In this document: in pieces, positions 33,995 to 42,261 of the stretch | How positions within the stretch are numbered: the first letter of the stretch is position 1 | Layout: every line of letters starts with the position of its first letter | Assembly: GCF_021391495.1 (NCBI RefSeq) | Contig: NZ_CP090063.1 | Span: 3,472,001-3,536,000, forward strand | Direction of reading: 5' to 3' | Source of the DNA: Amycolatopsis acidiphila | Lineage (GTDB): Bacteria > Actinomycetota > Actinomycetes > Mycobacteriales > Pseudonocardiaceae | DNA: 64,000 nt | The notes under the pieces: model-generated | What the model saw: the letters and a program-made list of their open reading frames with translations, nothing else | Databases searched by the model: none | What the model was told of the DNA's origin: nothing | Translations under genes and position numbers: made by a program

Positions 33995-35887
33995 ATGACG
34001 GAGGACTACGCGCTGCATGGCGAAGGCCTGCGCCGCGCGCTCGCGGACGCGGAGCTGGTTCCGCTGTTGCCGGCGTTGGCGCACCTGACCGACGACCTGT
34101 CCCTCCTCGAACCGGCACTGCGCCCCCGCGACGTCTCACAGGTCATCGGGCAGGCGCCGCAGGGCGGGCTGGGGCCCGAGGAGCAGGCCAGGGCCCGCAC
34201 GCTGGCCGAACGCGCCATCAGCCGGTGGGCCGACGCGGGGCGGCCGCCGCCCGGGCTGGTCGCGCCGGACCGGCTGCTGGAGATGATGCGCTTCCTGGCG
34301 GGGCCGGTTTCGCCCGAACAGCTTCCCCTGCTCCACCACCAGCTGGGCCTTCATGAGGAGCCCGCCCGCACGGCCGCGGTGCCGGCGGACTTCCTCGTCG
34401 TCGTGATCGGCGCGGGCATGTCCGGGCTCGTCGCGGCGCATCAGCTGCGCCGGGCCGGCATTCCGTTCGTGGTGCTGGAACGCAACGACGACGTGGGCGG
34501 CGTGTGGCTGGAGAACACCTATCCCGGTGTGCGCCTGGACACCAGCAACTTCTGCTACAGCTACTCGTTCGCGCAGGGGGACGGGTGGGAGGACTACTAC
34601 TCGCCGGGTGGTGCGGTACGGCGGTATCTCGGGGGCGTGTCGCATGACCTCGGGCTGCGCGACTCGATCCGTTTCCGCACGGCCGTGCGGGCGCTGACCT
34701 TCGACGAGAGCGACCTGCGCTGGCGTGTCGAAGCGACCGGCCCGGACGGCCCGATCTCCTTGCGGGCCAACGCGGTCGTCAGCGCCGTCGGGCAGCTGAA
34801 CAATCCCCGCGATGCCGAGATCCCCGGGCTCGGCACCTTCGCGGGCCCGTCGTGGCACACCGCGCGCTGGAACCACTCGGTGCCGCTGGCGGGCAAACGG
34901 GTCGCCGTGGTGGGCACCGGTGCCAGCGCGTTCCAGGTCATCGGCCAGATCGCGGCCGAGGTCGGCTCGCTCTCGATCTTCCAGCGCACCCCGCCGTGGG
35001 TGATGCCCACGCCGACCTACACCCGCAAGCTGAAACCCGGGCTGCGCTGGTTGTTCCACGCGCTTCCGCTGTACCAGCGGTGGTACCGGTTCAACCAGTT
35101 CTGGATCAACGTCGAAGGGCGGCGCCGGTTCGCCCTCGTCGACCCGGCCTGGCACCGGCCCGGCTCGGTTTCGGCGGACAACGACCGCCTGCGGGAGGCG
35201 CTGACGGCGAGCCTGGCGCAGACCTACGAGGACCGCCCGGACCTGCTGGCGAAGATGACCCCGGACTATCCGCCGTACGCCAAGCGGATGCTGCGCGACG
35301 ACGGCTCCTGGGCGGCCGCTCTCAAGCAGGACAACGTCGAGGTCGTCACCGAGAAGATCGCCGAGGCCTACGAAGGCGGGCTGCGCACGGTGGACGGCGC
35401 CGAACATCCCGCCGACGTGATCATCCACGGCACCGGGTTCACCGCGTCGGAGTTCCTGCGGGGGATCACGGTCCGGGGACGGGGCGGAGCCGATCTGCAC
35501 GAGCGGTGGGGAGACGACGCCCGCGCCTACGGGGGCATCACCGTGCCGGGCTTTCCCAACCTGTTCCTGCTGTACGGGCCCAACACCAACCTCGTCGTCA
35601 ACGGCAGCATCGTGTTCTTTTCCGAGGCCGAGGTCGAGTTCGTGCTGGCCTGCCTCGGTCATCTGTTCGAGCATCGGCTGCGGGTACTGGAGCCGACCGA
35701 AGAGGCGCTGGCGCAGTTCTACGCCCGGGTGGACGAGGCGAGCTCGCGGATGGCGTTCGGCGTGGACGGTGTGTCGAGCTGGTACAAGTCGGCCTCGGGG
35801 CGGGTGACGCAGAACTGGCCGCTGACCACGCTCGAGTTCTGGGAGATGACCCGTGGACCCGTCGAAGGCCGCTTCCGCGCGTGGTGA
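33995..35887 (+). CDS. Type I Baeyer-Villiger monooxygenase, 4-hydroxyacetophenone monooxygenase-like
   Basis: 630 residues, close to the 640 of 4-hydroxyacetophenone monooxygenase and, like it, with a helical N-terminal extension of about 125 residues. The first Rossmann motif is VVIGAGMSGLVAAHQL (near 135), with ERNDDVGGVWLENTYPGVRLD. The BVMO fingerprint is F282-A-G-x-x-x-H-x-x-x-W-N293 (FAGPSWHTARWN). The second Rossmann motif VAVVGTGASAFQVIGQIA and the late HGTGF follow. Such enzymes use NADPH and O2 to turn a ketone into an ester, for example an aryl ketone into a phenyl ester. It opens the catabolic region and is followed by a DUF2889 gene and MhpB/MhpA homologues, consistent with a phenolic ketone substrate (inference). 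Confidence 0.9.
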   Translation: MTEDYALHGEGLRRALADAELVPLLPALAHLTDDLSLLEPALRPRDVSQVIGQAPQGGLGPEEQARARTLAERAISRWADAGRPPPGLVAPDRLLEMMRFLAGPVSPEQLPLLHHQLGLHEEPARTAAVPADFLVVVIGAGMSGLVAAHQLRRAGIPFVVLERNDDVGGVWLENTYPGVRLDTSNFCYSYSFAQGDGWEDYYSPGGAVRRYLGGVSHDLGLRDSIRFRTAVRALTFDESDLRWRVEATGPDGPISLRANAVVSAVGQLNNPRDAEIPGLGTFAGPSWHTARWNHSVPLAGKRVAVVGTGASAFQVIGQIAAEVGSLSIFQRTPPWVMPTPTYTRKLKPGLRWLFHALPLYQRWYRFNQFWINVEGRRRFALVDPAWHRPGSVSADNDRLREALTASLAQTYEDRPDLLAKMTPDYPPYAKRMLRDDGSWAAALKQDNVEVVTEKIAEAYEGGLRTVDGAEHPADVIIHGTGFTASEFLRGITVRGRGGADLHERWGDDARAYGGITVPGFPNLFLLYGPNTNLVVNGSIVFFSEAEVEFVLACLGHLFEHRLRVLEPTEEALAQFYARVDEASSRMAFGVDGVSSWYKSASGRVTQNWPLTTLEFWEMTRGPVEGRFRAW

Positions 35888-35897
35888 CCGCGGGACA

Positions 35898-35931
35898 TGG
35901 TAAGAATATTGATATAACTGATTTAACCCAG
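35898..35931. promoter_or_regulatory. AT-rich segment between the BVMO and DUF2889 genes, possible promoter
   Basis: A sharply AT-rich run (GGTAAGAATATTGATATAAC continuing to TTTAACCC) sits just after the BVMO stop in a 70%-GC setting. It offers -10-like hexamers such as TATAAC. It could be read through as the start of the next frame (GTG 35884 overlaps the stop), but its composition argues for a regulatory role and a later start for DUF2889. Confidence 0.35.
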
Positions 35932-35949
35932 GTCAGCGAGGTCGCCGTG

Positions 35950-36879
35950 GTGCTCGAATCCCTGCCCGCCCTCGGCGCGGGTGCCCTGCGGCGGACCGTC
36001 TCGCTGCAGGTGACCCCCGACCCGGACTGGCGGCAGGGGTTGTGGATCGCCGCCACGGGACGGGACATCGCGGCCGAGGGCTCCCGGGCACCCGGCACCC
36101 GGGAGCTCGCCGTCGCCATCGACGCGCGGAACCGGATCACGGCAGTGACGGGCGAGCTGCCCCCGCGGGTGGCGGAGGCGTTGCTCGGGACCTCACCGGT
36201 CAGCGGGTTCCGCGCCCGGCTCGACGCGCTGCCCGGGCTGGTCCCCGGCTCGCTGGAGTCGGTACTGCTGGACGACCTGCCGACCGTGCGGCTGGTGTCC
36301 GGTTACGCGGCGATGATGGAGTACCCACAGCTGTTCCAGGGGCCGGGGCGGCGCTCGCCGATGCTGGGCATCTGCGCGGGGTGGGCGGAGGGCGCCACGG
36401 CCGACCGCCGGGCGCGGGCCGGTGGGCCACTGCTGTCCTCCGCGCCACGGGCGCGCGCCCTCGAGGCGATGCTGCCCGGGGCCGGAGAGTTCCACGCCGA
36501 ACCGCCGGGGCGCCCGAGCTCCATGTGGCGCCGGAGGATCCTCGACGTGACGCCGCGTGCCGGCGGATACGACGTGTTCGAGTACTTCCGGGACAGCTAC
36601 GTCGATCCCGAGGGGCTGGAGCGCTCCCTGCACGAGTACTCGGTGCGCGCCCGGGTGGCGGCGGACGCCGAGACGGTCGAGGACGTCGAGGTCACGCCGC
36701 ACGCCCTGCCGTTCCCCGAATGCCCGCTCGCGGCGCCGAACGCGCGGGACCTCGTGGGCACCTCGCTGCGTGAGGTCTCCGGCACGGTCAGGTCCCGCCT
36801 TTCGGGCACGCGCGGCTGCACGCACCTGAACGATGTGCTGCGGTTCCTCCGCTGCGTCCCGGTGCTGACGGCGGTGTGA
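35950..36879 (+). CDS. DUF2889 domain-containing protein
   Basis: About 309 residues from GTG 35950; GTG 35947 or the GTGA overlap at 35884 are alternatives. The second half carries the DUF2889 pattern: PHALPFPECPLAAPNARDLVG, then SGTRGCTHLNDVLRFLR. This combination of a cysteine after an acidic pair, and a G-C-x-H-L motif, is shared with the protein at 54069-54659 and could form a small metal or thiol site. The function of the family is not established. The N-terminal half (RRTVSLQVTPDPDW, LRVVSG-like VRLVSGYAAMMEYPQLF) is longer than in the second copy. It is placed between a BVMO and a ring-cleavage dioxygenase, so a role in the same pathway is likely. Confidence 0.75.
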   Translation: MLESLPALGAGALRRTVSLQVTPDPDWRQGLWIAATGRDIAAEGSRAPGTRELAVAIDARNRITAVTGELPPRVAEALLGTSPVSGFRARLDALPGLVPGSLESVLLDDLPTVRLVSGYAAMMEYPQLFQGPGRRSPMLGICAGWAEGATADRRARAGGPLLSSAPRARALEAMLPGAGEFHAEPPGRPSSMWRRRILDVTPRAGGYDVFEYFRDSYVDPEGLERSLHEYSVRARVAADAETVEDVEVTPHALPFPECPLAAPNARDLVGTSLREVSGTVRSRLSGTRGCTHLNDVLRFLRCVPVLTAV

Positions 36880-36934
36880 CACCGCGTTCCTGCTTTCCGC
36901 ACTGGTGATGGACAGATCCGTGTTTCTGGCACAG

Positions 36935-36949
36935 ACTGTTTCTGACAGT
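36935..36949. promoter_or_regulatory. Inverted repeat with TTCTGACA box upstream of the MhpB-like gene
   Basis: ACTGT-TTCTG-ACAGT (36935-36949) is a perfect 5-bp inverted repeat. It contains the octamer TTCTGACA (36940-36947), which also occurs in the promoters at 57017, 62264 (reverse) and 62329 (reverse). It lies 39 bases upstream of the start at 36988. Confidence 0.5.
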
Positions 36950-36987
36950 ATGTGTACTGTTGCACGCGACGCGAGGGAGGCGGCCCG

Positions 36988-37851
36988 ATGAGCTCGACGA
37001 TGGTGCTGTGCGCCAGTCACGCGCCCGGCATGGACCGGGACACCGAGGAGGCGCTGGGCCGGACGTTCCGCGCCGGAGTCGCCCGGGCGCGGGCCCGCAT
37101 CGCCGAGTTCGAGCCGGAACTGGTCCTGCTCTTCGGTGGCGACCACCGGCGGGCGTTCAAGACGGTCGTGCCGGCGTTCGCGGTCGCCCTGAGCGCGAAC
37201 CTGATGGCCGAGGGGGCCCAGCGGGCCGCCACCCTCGACGTGCCGCCGGACCTCGCGCGGGCGTTGAGTGAATCGTTGCTGCGCGCGGGGTTCGACGTCG
37301 CGGTGTGCCGGTCGGTGGAGCTGGACCACGCGTTCGGCCAGCCACTGGGGCACTACCTCGGCGGCGTGGACCGGGCGCCCGTGATCCCGATGCCGGTCAA
37401 CTGCGCGGGCCCGCCGCTGCCCGCCCCGGCCAGGGTGCTCGCCTACGGTGCCGCGGTCGGGGACTTCCTGCGGACCGTGGACAAGCGGGTGCTGGTGATC
37501 GGCACCGGGGGCCTCGCGCACCACCCGGCGAGCCTCGACAACGACCGCTACGACATGTCCGACGACGAGCGGCGCACGCTGAACCAGAGCACCGCCGAGC
37601 AGGCCCGCGGCCGGATGAACCCCGGGTGGGATCAGCGGTTCCTCGCCGCGATGGAGGCCTGGGACACGGCCACGCTGATCGAGATGACCGAGAACTGCGA
37701 GGCCGAGGCGGGGGTCGGGGCGAACGAGGTCCGCACCTGGCTCGCCGCCGCGGCCACCGCCGGCGGGCGGGGGCTGCACACCGTGGTGTACGAACCGGTC
37801 CTCGAGTGGATCACCGGCATGGGCGCGATGACCTCCGCGCCCGTGGGCTAG
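36988..37851 (+). CDS. Extradiol dioxygenase, MhpB-like (2,3-dihydroxyphenylpropionate 1,2-dioxygenase type)
   Basis: 287 residues from ATG 36988, preceded by GAGGGAGG. It is a LigB-superfamily class III extradiol dioxygenase: CASHAPGMDRD near the start, LLFGGDHRRAF, catalytic histidines H114 (SVELDHAFGQPL) and H178 (GTGGLAHHPAS), which fall one residue from the E. coli MhpB positions I recall (115, 179), and NEVRTWLAAAA near the end. It uses Fe(II) to cleave a catechol ring meta to the hydroxyls. With the MhpA-like hydroxylase next, this forms a hydroxylate-then-cleave pair. Neither the MhpC hydrolase nor the MhpD/E/F genes are present nearby, so the ring-fission product must be handled differently. 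Confidence 0.9.
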   Translation: MSSTMVLCASHAPGMDRDTEEALGRTFRAGVARARARIAEFEPELVLLFGGDHRRAFKTVVPAFAVALSANLMAEGAQRAATLDVPPDLARALSESLLRAGFDVAVCRSVELDHAFGQPLGHYLGGVDRAPVIPMPVNCAGPPLPAPARVLAYGAAVGDFLRTVDKRVLVIGTGGLAHHPASLDNDRYDMSDDERRTLNQSTAEQARGRMNPGWDQRFLAAMEAWDTATLIEMTENCEAEAGVGANEVRTWLAAAATAGGRGLHTVVYEPVLEWITGMGAMTSAPVG

Positions 37852-37956
37852 GGATTGTTTCAGAGGTGGTTTGCGGGCCGGTGCGGGTAGCGGTGCGGGC
37901 TGACGGCCCACAGCAAGCGGCTCCGCCGCTCAGAAACACAACCCAAGGGAGACCCG

Positions 37957-39567
37957 ATGGAGGATCTCGACTGCGACGTCGCCGTCGTGGGTGCGGGACC
38001 GGCCGGCGCGGTGCTGGCGAACCTGCTGGGACACGCGGGCGTGTCGGTGGCGCTGCTGGAGGCGCGGAAGACGGTCATCGGCCATCCGCGGGCCGTCGGC
38101 ATCGACGACGAGGCCGTCCGCACGCTCCAGTCGGTCGGGCTCGCCCAGGTCGTGCTGGACAACTCCCTGCAGAACGCGCCGATCCGTTACCACGACTCGC
38201 GCGGACATGTACTCGCGCACGTGGCACCCAGCGCGCGGCCGTACGGGTGGCCGCGCCGGAACCTGTTCTACCAGCCCTTCCTCGAAGAACGCCTGCACGA
38301 ACACCTCGCCGGCTACCCGGACGTGGTGTTCCGGACGGGCGCCGAGGTGACCGCACTGAGTCAGGATTCCGGCGGGGTGCGGTTGCGGGCCCGTGCGGAC
38401 GACGGCGAGTTCGACGTGCGGGCCCGGTACGCGGTGGGCGCCGACGGCGGCCGCAGCTTCGTCCGCGGTGCGCTCGGCGTGGAGCTGCTCGGCGACACCG
38501 CGCCGGTGAAATGGCTCGTCGTGGACGTCGAGAAGGACACCTGGCACGCCCCGTACTCGGCGGTGTACACCTCGGCGTTCCGGCCCTGCATGACGATCCC
38601 GCTGCCCTTCGGGTACCGGCGGTTCGAGTTCCAGATCCGCGAGGAGGAGGACCCGGCCGCGATCAGCGACCCGGCGAGCGTGCAGCGCCTGCTGAAGCGG
38701 TTCTATCCCGACTCGCCGGTACCTCCCGTCGTGCGTGGTGACGTGTACTGGCACCACTCGCGCACCGCGGCGACGTTCGGGGTGGGCCGGGTGTTCCTGG
38801 CCGGGGACGCGGCACATCTGCAGCCCCCGTTCTTCGGCCAGGGCATGAACTCCGGCTTCCGCGACGTCACGAACCTCGCGTGGAAGCTGACGTCGGTGGT
38901 CGGCGGGCGGGCGAAGCCCGGGATCCTCGCCAGCTACGACAGCGAGCGCCGGCACAACGCCGCCGAGATGGTGCGGTTCGCCACCCGGATGGGCCGCATG
39001 TACAAGGCGCGCAGTGTGCTCACCGAGCGCGTGCGGAGCAGGTTCTTCGTCGGCGTCCAGCGGATTCCCGGCGCGCGGGACTACATCCTGCAGATGAAGT
39101 ACAAGCCGGTGCCGCGCTACACCGACGGTCTCGTCGTCGGCGCCCGTGACGTCGACAAGGGATCGCTGGTGGGACGCGCGTTCCCGCAGCCGCCGGTGCG
39201 GACCGCGGCCGGGGAGAGCGCCCGTCTCGACGACGTGCTGGGCCCCCGCGTCGCGGTGGTGGGCCTGGTGTCGGACGCCGCGTCGGGCATCTCGGCGGGG
39301 ACCGCGGAGCGGCTGCGCACCCACGGCGGGGTCGTGGTGCAGGTCCGGCCCGCGCGGGTGTACCGGCGGGAGAGCGCGTCGGCCACGGACCTGCCCGCCG
39401 AGCAGGTCGAGGTGTTCGACGTCGACGGCGGTCTGCGCGACCTGCTGCTGGCACGGCCCGCGGACGAGGTGTACGTGGTGCGCCCGGACCGGTACGTGGC
39501 CGCGGCCTGCCGCGCCGCCGATCTCGATCGCGTGCTGGGCGCCTTCCTGGCGCTGCTCGAGTCATGA
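37957..39567 (+). CDS. FAD-dependent aromatic hydroxylase, MhpA-like
   Basis: 536 residues from ATG 37957 with AAGGGAGA upstream. Group A flavoprotein hydroxylase: FAD-binding GAGPAG at 12-17 followed by LLEARKTVIGHPRAVGIDDEAVRTLQ, the DG motif GADGGRS, and the GD motif GDAAHLQPPFFGQGMNSG with D284. The thioredoxin-like C-terminal domain (about 400-536) is as in 3-(3-hydroxyphenyl)propionate hydroxylase MhpA. The enzyme would add an ortho hydroxyl to a phenol to make the catechol cleaved by the MhpB homologue upstream. Its stop overlaps the CoA ligase start (ATGA at 39564). Confidence 0.92.
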   Translation: MEDLDCDVAVVGAGPAGAVLANLLGHAGVSVALLEARKTVIGHPRAVGIDDEAVRTLQSVGLAQVVLDNSLQNAPIRYHDSRGHVLAHVAPSARPYGWPRRNLFYQPFLEERLHEHLAGYPDVVFRTGAEVTALSQDSGGVRLRARADDGEFDVRARYAVGADGGRSFVRGALGVELLGDTAPVKWLVVDVEKDTWHAPYSAVYTSAFRPCMTIPLPFGYRRFEFQIREEEDPAAISDPASVQRLLKRFYPDSPVPPVVRGDVYWHHSRTAATFGVGRVFLAGDAAHLQPPFFGQGMNSGFRDVTNLAWKLTSVVGGRAKPGILASYDSERRHNAAEMVRFATRMGRMYKARSVLTERVRSRFFVGVQRIPGARDYILQMKYKPVPRYTDGLVVGARDVDKGSLVGRAFPQPPVRTAAGESARLDDVLGPRVAVVGLVSDAASGISAGTAERLRTHGGVVVQVRPARVYRRESASATDLPAEQVEVFDVDGGLRDLLLARPADEVYVVRPDRYVAAACRAADLDRVLGAFLALLES

Positions 39568-41093
39568 CGCCCGGGTACCTGCGGGCGACCGGTATCTGGG
39601 AGCTGGTGGCGCGAAGGGCGGCGCTGACCCCGGACGCGGTCCTGGCCTACGACGAACGGCGCCGCCGGCTGACCTTCGGCGAGCTGAAGTCCGCGGCGGA
39701 GCGGGCGGCGGCCGGGCTCGCCGAACGCGGCGTGGGCCGGGGGACCGTCGTGTCGTGGCAGCTGCCGAGCCGGTTCACCACCATCGTCCTGACCGTCGCG
39801 CTGTCGCGGCTGGGCGCGGTGCAGAACCCGCTGATCATGATGCTGCGGGAGCCGGAGGTCCGCTTCATCTGCGAGCAGGCGGGCAGCGCGTTACTGATCG
39901 TGCCGTCGGAGTTCCGCGGGTTCTCCCACCACGCGCTGGCCACATCGGTCGCGCGGGAGCTCCCCGGGCTGGACGTGCTCCTCGTGGACGGCGAACTGCC
40001 CGAAGGGGATCCGGCCGCGCTTCCACCGGTGGCCCCGGAACCCGAGGTGCGCTGGCTGTTCTACACCTCCGGCACGACCTCCGCACCCAAGGGCGCCCGG
40101 CACCGCGACGCCGGGTTGATCGCCGCTTCGGCGACGTACTGCGCCGCCCTGCGGCCGCGGCCCGAGGACCGGATCGCCGGGCTCGCCCCGATCGCACACG
40201 TCGGCGGCGTGCTGCACGTCCTGTCCGCCGTGCAGGCGGGCTGCTCGCTGGTCATCACCGACGTGTTCACCCCGCAGGAGACCGGCGACCTGCTGAGCGA
40301 GCTCGGCGTCACCCTGGGCGGCAACGGGGTTCCGTTCGCGCGGATGTTGATCCGCCGCCAGCTGGCGGAGCCGGGACGGCGGTTGTTCCCGCAGCTGAGG
40401 GCTTTCCTGGTCGGCGGGGCGCCGCGGACCCCGCAGCTGCACCGGCAGGTCCGGGACGTGCTGGGGGGCATCGGCATCGTGTCGGGGTACGGGCTGACCG
40501 AATGTCCTTACGTCGCTTGGGGAAGTCTCACCGACGGGGACGAGCGGCACGCCACCACCGAGGGCCGCGCCGGTCCCGGCACCGAGCTGCGGATCGTGCG
40601 GGAGGACGGCACGCCGGCCGACCCGGGTGAGCCGGGCGAGCTGTGGGTCAGGGCAGCCCAGCTCTGCCTGGGCTATGTGGACCCGGCGTCGAACGCCGAG
40701 GCGTTCGACGAGTCCGGGTTCTTCCGGACCGGCGACCTGGCGACGGTCGACGCCCAGGGCTACCTGACGATCACCGGCAGGCTCAAGGACGTGATCATCC
40801 GCAACATGGAGAACATCTCCGCGCGCGAGGTCGAGGACCACCTGCTCGGCTGTGCCGGGGTCGCGGACGCGGCGGTGATCGGGGTCCCCGACCCGGACAC
40901 GGGGGAGCGGGTCTGCGCGGTGGTCGTCCCCGACGGACCGCCGCCCGAGCTGGCGGGGCTGTGTGCGCAGCTGCTCGCGCGGGGGCTGAACAAGCGGAAG
41001 CTGCCGGAACGGCTGGAGGTCGTCGCCGAGCTGCCGCGCAACGCCATGAACAAGGTCGTGAAGCGCGAGCTTCGCGACGCTTTCCGGTCCTGA
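39564..41093 (+). CDS. Acyl-CoA synthetase (AMP-binding), cyclohexanecarboxylate-CoA-ligase-like
   Basis: 509 residues. ANL-superfamily motifs: P-loop FYTSGTTSAPKG near 168, IAHVGG, GYGLTECPYVAWG, FFRTGDLATVDAQGYLTITGRLKDVIIR, and the C-terminal lysine region MNKVVKREL. The substrate pocket loop resembles the cyclohexane-1-carboxylate/fatty-acid CoA ligase group rather than benzoate ligases (judged from the RLTFGELKSAAERAA and ENISAREVEDHLL context). It makes the acyl-CoA for the acyl-CoA dehydrogenase whose GTG start is 17 bases downstream. Translationally coupled to MhpA by a four-base overlap. Confidence 0.9.
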   Translation: MTPGYLRATGIWELVARRAALTPDAVLAYDERRRRLTFGELKSAAERAAAGLAERGVGRGTVVSWQLPSRFTTIVLTVALSRLGAVQNPLIMMLREPEVRFICEQAGSALLIVPSEFRGFSHHALATSVARELPGLDVLLVDGELPEGDPAALPPVAPEPEVRWLFYTSGTTSAPKGARHRDAGLIAASATYCAALRPRPEDRIAGLAPIAHVGGVLHVLSAVQAGCSLVITDVFTPQETGDLLSELGVTLGGNGVPFARMLIRRQLAEPGRRLFPQLRAFLVGGAPRTPQLHRQVRDVLGGIGIVSGYGLTECPYVAWGSLTDGDERHATTEGRAGPGTELRIVREDGTPADPGEPGELWVRAAQLCLGYVDPASNAEAFDESGFFRTGDLATVDAQGYLTITGRLKDVIIRNMENISAREVEDHLLGCAGVADAAVIGVPDPDTGERVCAVVVPDGPPPELAGLCAQLLARGLNKRKLPERLEVVAELPRNAMNKVVKRELRDAFRS

Positions 41094-41109
41094 CGAACGG
41101 GAGACGGCT

Positions 41110-42261
41110 GTGGACCTCGATTTCTCACCGGCGCAGAAGGAGTTCCGCGAGGAGGTCCGGACGTGGCTCGCCGAGCACAAGCCGGCCGAGCCGCGCCCGC
41201 ACGACGCGGCGGGGATCCGGGAGTACGACCTGGGCTGGCAGCGGACGCAGTACGAGGGCGGCTGGGCCGGGATCTCGTGGCCCGCGGAGTACGGCGGGCG
41301 CGGGCTCTCCCTGCTCGAACAGCTGGTCTGGTACGAGGAGTACGGCCGCGCGGGGCTGCCGAGCCTGGACAGCACCTTCGTGGGACTCAACCACGCTGGT
41401 CCCACGCTCATCGAGCGCGCCAACGCCGAACAGAAGGCGGCGCACCTGCCGCCGATCCTGCGTGGCGACGTGGTGTGGTGCCAGGGGTTCTCGGAACCGG
41501 AGGCGGGTTCGGACCTCGCGTCGCTGCGCACCCGGGGAGTCGTCGACGGGGACGAGCTGGTGGTGTCCGGGCAGAAGATCTGGACCAGCAACGCCAACCT
41601 CGCCGACTGGCAGGAGCTGCTGGTCCGCACCGACACCACGGTGCCCAAGCACCGGGGCATCACCTGGGTGGTCTGTGACATGCGCGCCCCTGGCATCGAC
41701 GTGCGCCCGATCGAGACGATGGACGGCGAGCACGAGTTCTGCGAGGTCTTCTACGACGAGGTCCGCATCCCGCTGTCCCATGTGGTCGGTGCGGTGAACG
41801 AGGGCTGGAGCGTCGCGATGTCGACGCTGTCCTTCGAGCGGGGCACGGCGTTCACGGCCGGGCAGGTCAGGCTGGCGTCCACGGTGGAGCAGCTGATCGC
41901 GCTTGCCGCCGACCGCTCGGCGCTCGCCGACGACGAGCTGAGCCGGCGGCTGGCCGTCCTGCGTGCCGAGGTCGCCGCACTGCGGGCGATGACCTATTCG
42001 GCGATCTCGCGCAGCGCCCGGCGAGGGACACCGGGCCCCGAGGGCTCGATCGTGAAGCTGTACTTCTCGGAGCTGGAGAAGCGGGTGGCGCGGTTGTCGA
42101 TGGACCTGCTCGGCGGCGACTCACTGCGTTTCCGGTCCCGCTGGCTGCCCGGCGGGTGGACCGGGGACTACCTGCACTCGTTCGCCTCGACCATCGGCGG
42201 TGGCACGTCGGAGGTCCAGCGCAACATCATCGGTGAGCGGGTGCTGGGCCTGCCCCGCTGA
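41110..42261 (+). CDS. Acyl-CoA dehydrogenase
   Basis: 383 residues from GTG 41110 (LDFSPAQKEFREEVRTWLAEH). FAD and substrate motifs: WCQGFSEPEAGSDLASLRTRG, GQKIWTSNANLADW, and the C-terminal HSFASTIGGGTSEVQRNIIGERVLGLPR. The layout (WPAEYGGRGLSLLEQLVWYEEY) is that of the actinobacterial FadE enzymes used for bulky, steroid-like or alicyclic acyl-CoAs. Last gene of the plus-strand run beginning at the BVMO/MhpB genes. Its 3' end overlaps the convergent CoA-transferase gene by 35 bases. Confidence 0.93.
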   Translation: MDLDFSPAQKEFREEVRTWLAEHKPAEPRPHDAAGIREYDLGWQRTQYEGGWAGISWPAEYGGRGLSLLEQLVWYEEYGRAGLPSLDSTFVGLNHAGPTLIERANAEQKAAHLPPILRGDVVWCQGFSEPEAGSDLASLRTRGVVDGDELVVSGQKIWTSNANLADWQELLVRTDTTVPKHRGITWVVCDMRAPGIDVRPIETMDGEHEFCEVFYDEVRIPLSHVVGAVNEGWSVAMSTLSFERGTAFTAGQVRLASTVEQLIALAADRSALADDELSRRLAVLRAEVAALRAMTYSAISRSARRGTPGPEGSIVKLYFSELEKRVARLSMDLLGGDSLRFRSRWLPGGWTGDYLHSFASTIGGGTSEVQRNIIGERVLGLPR

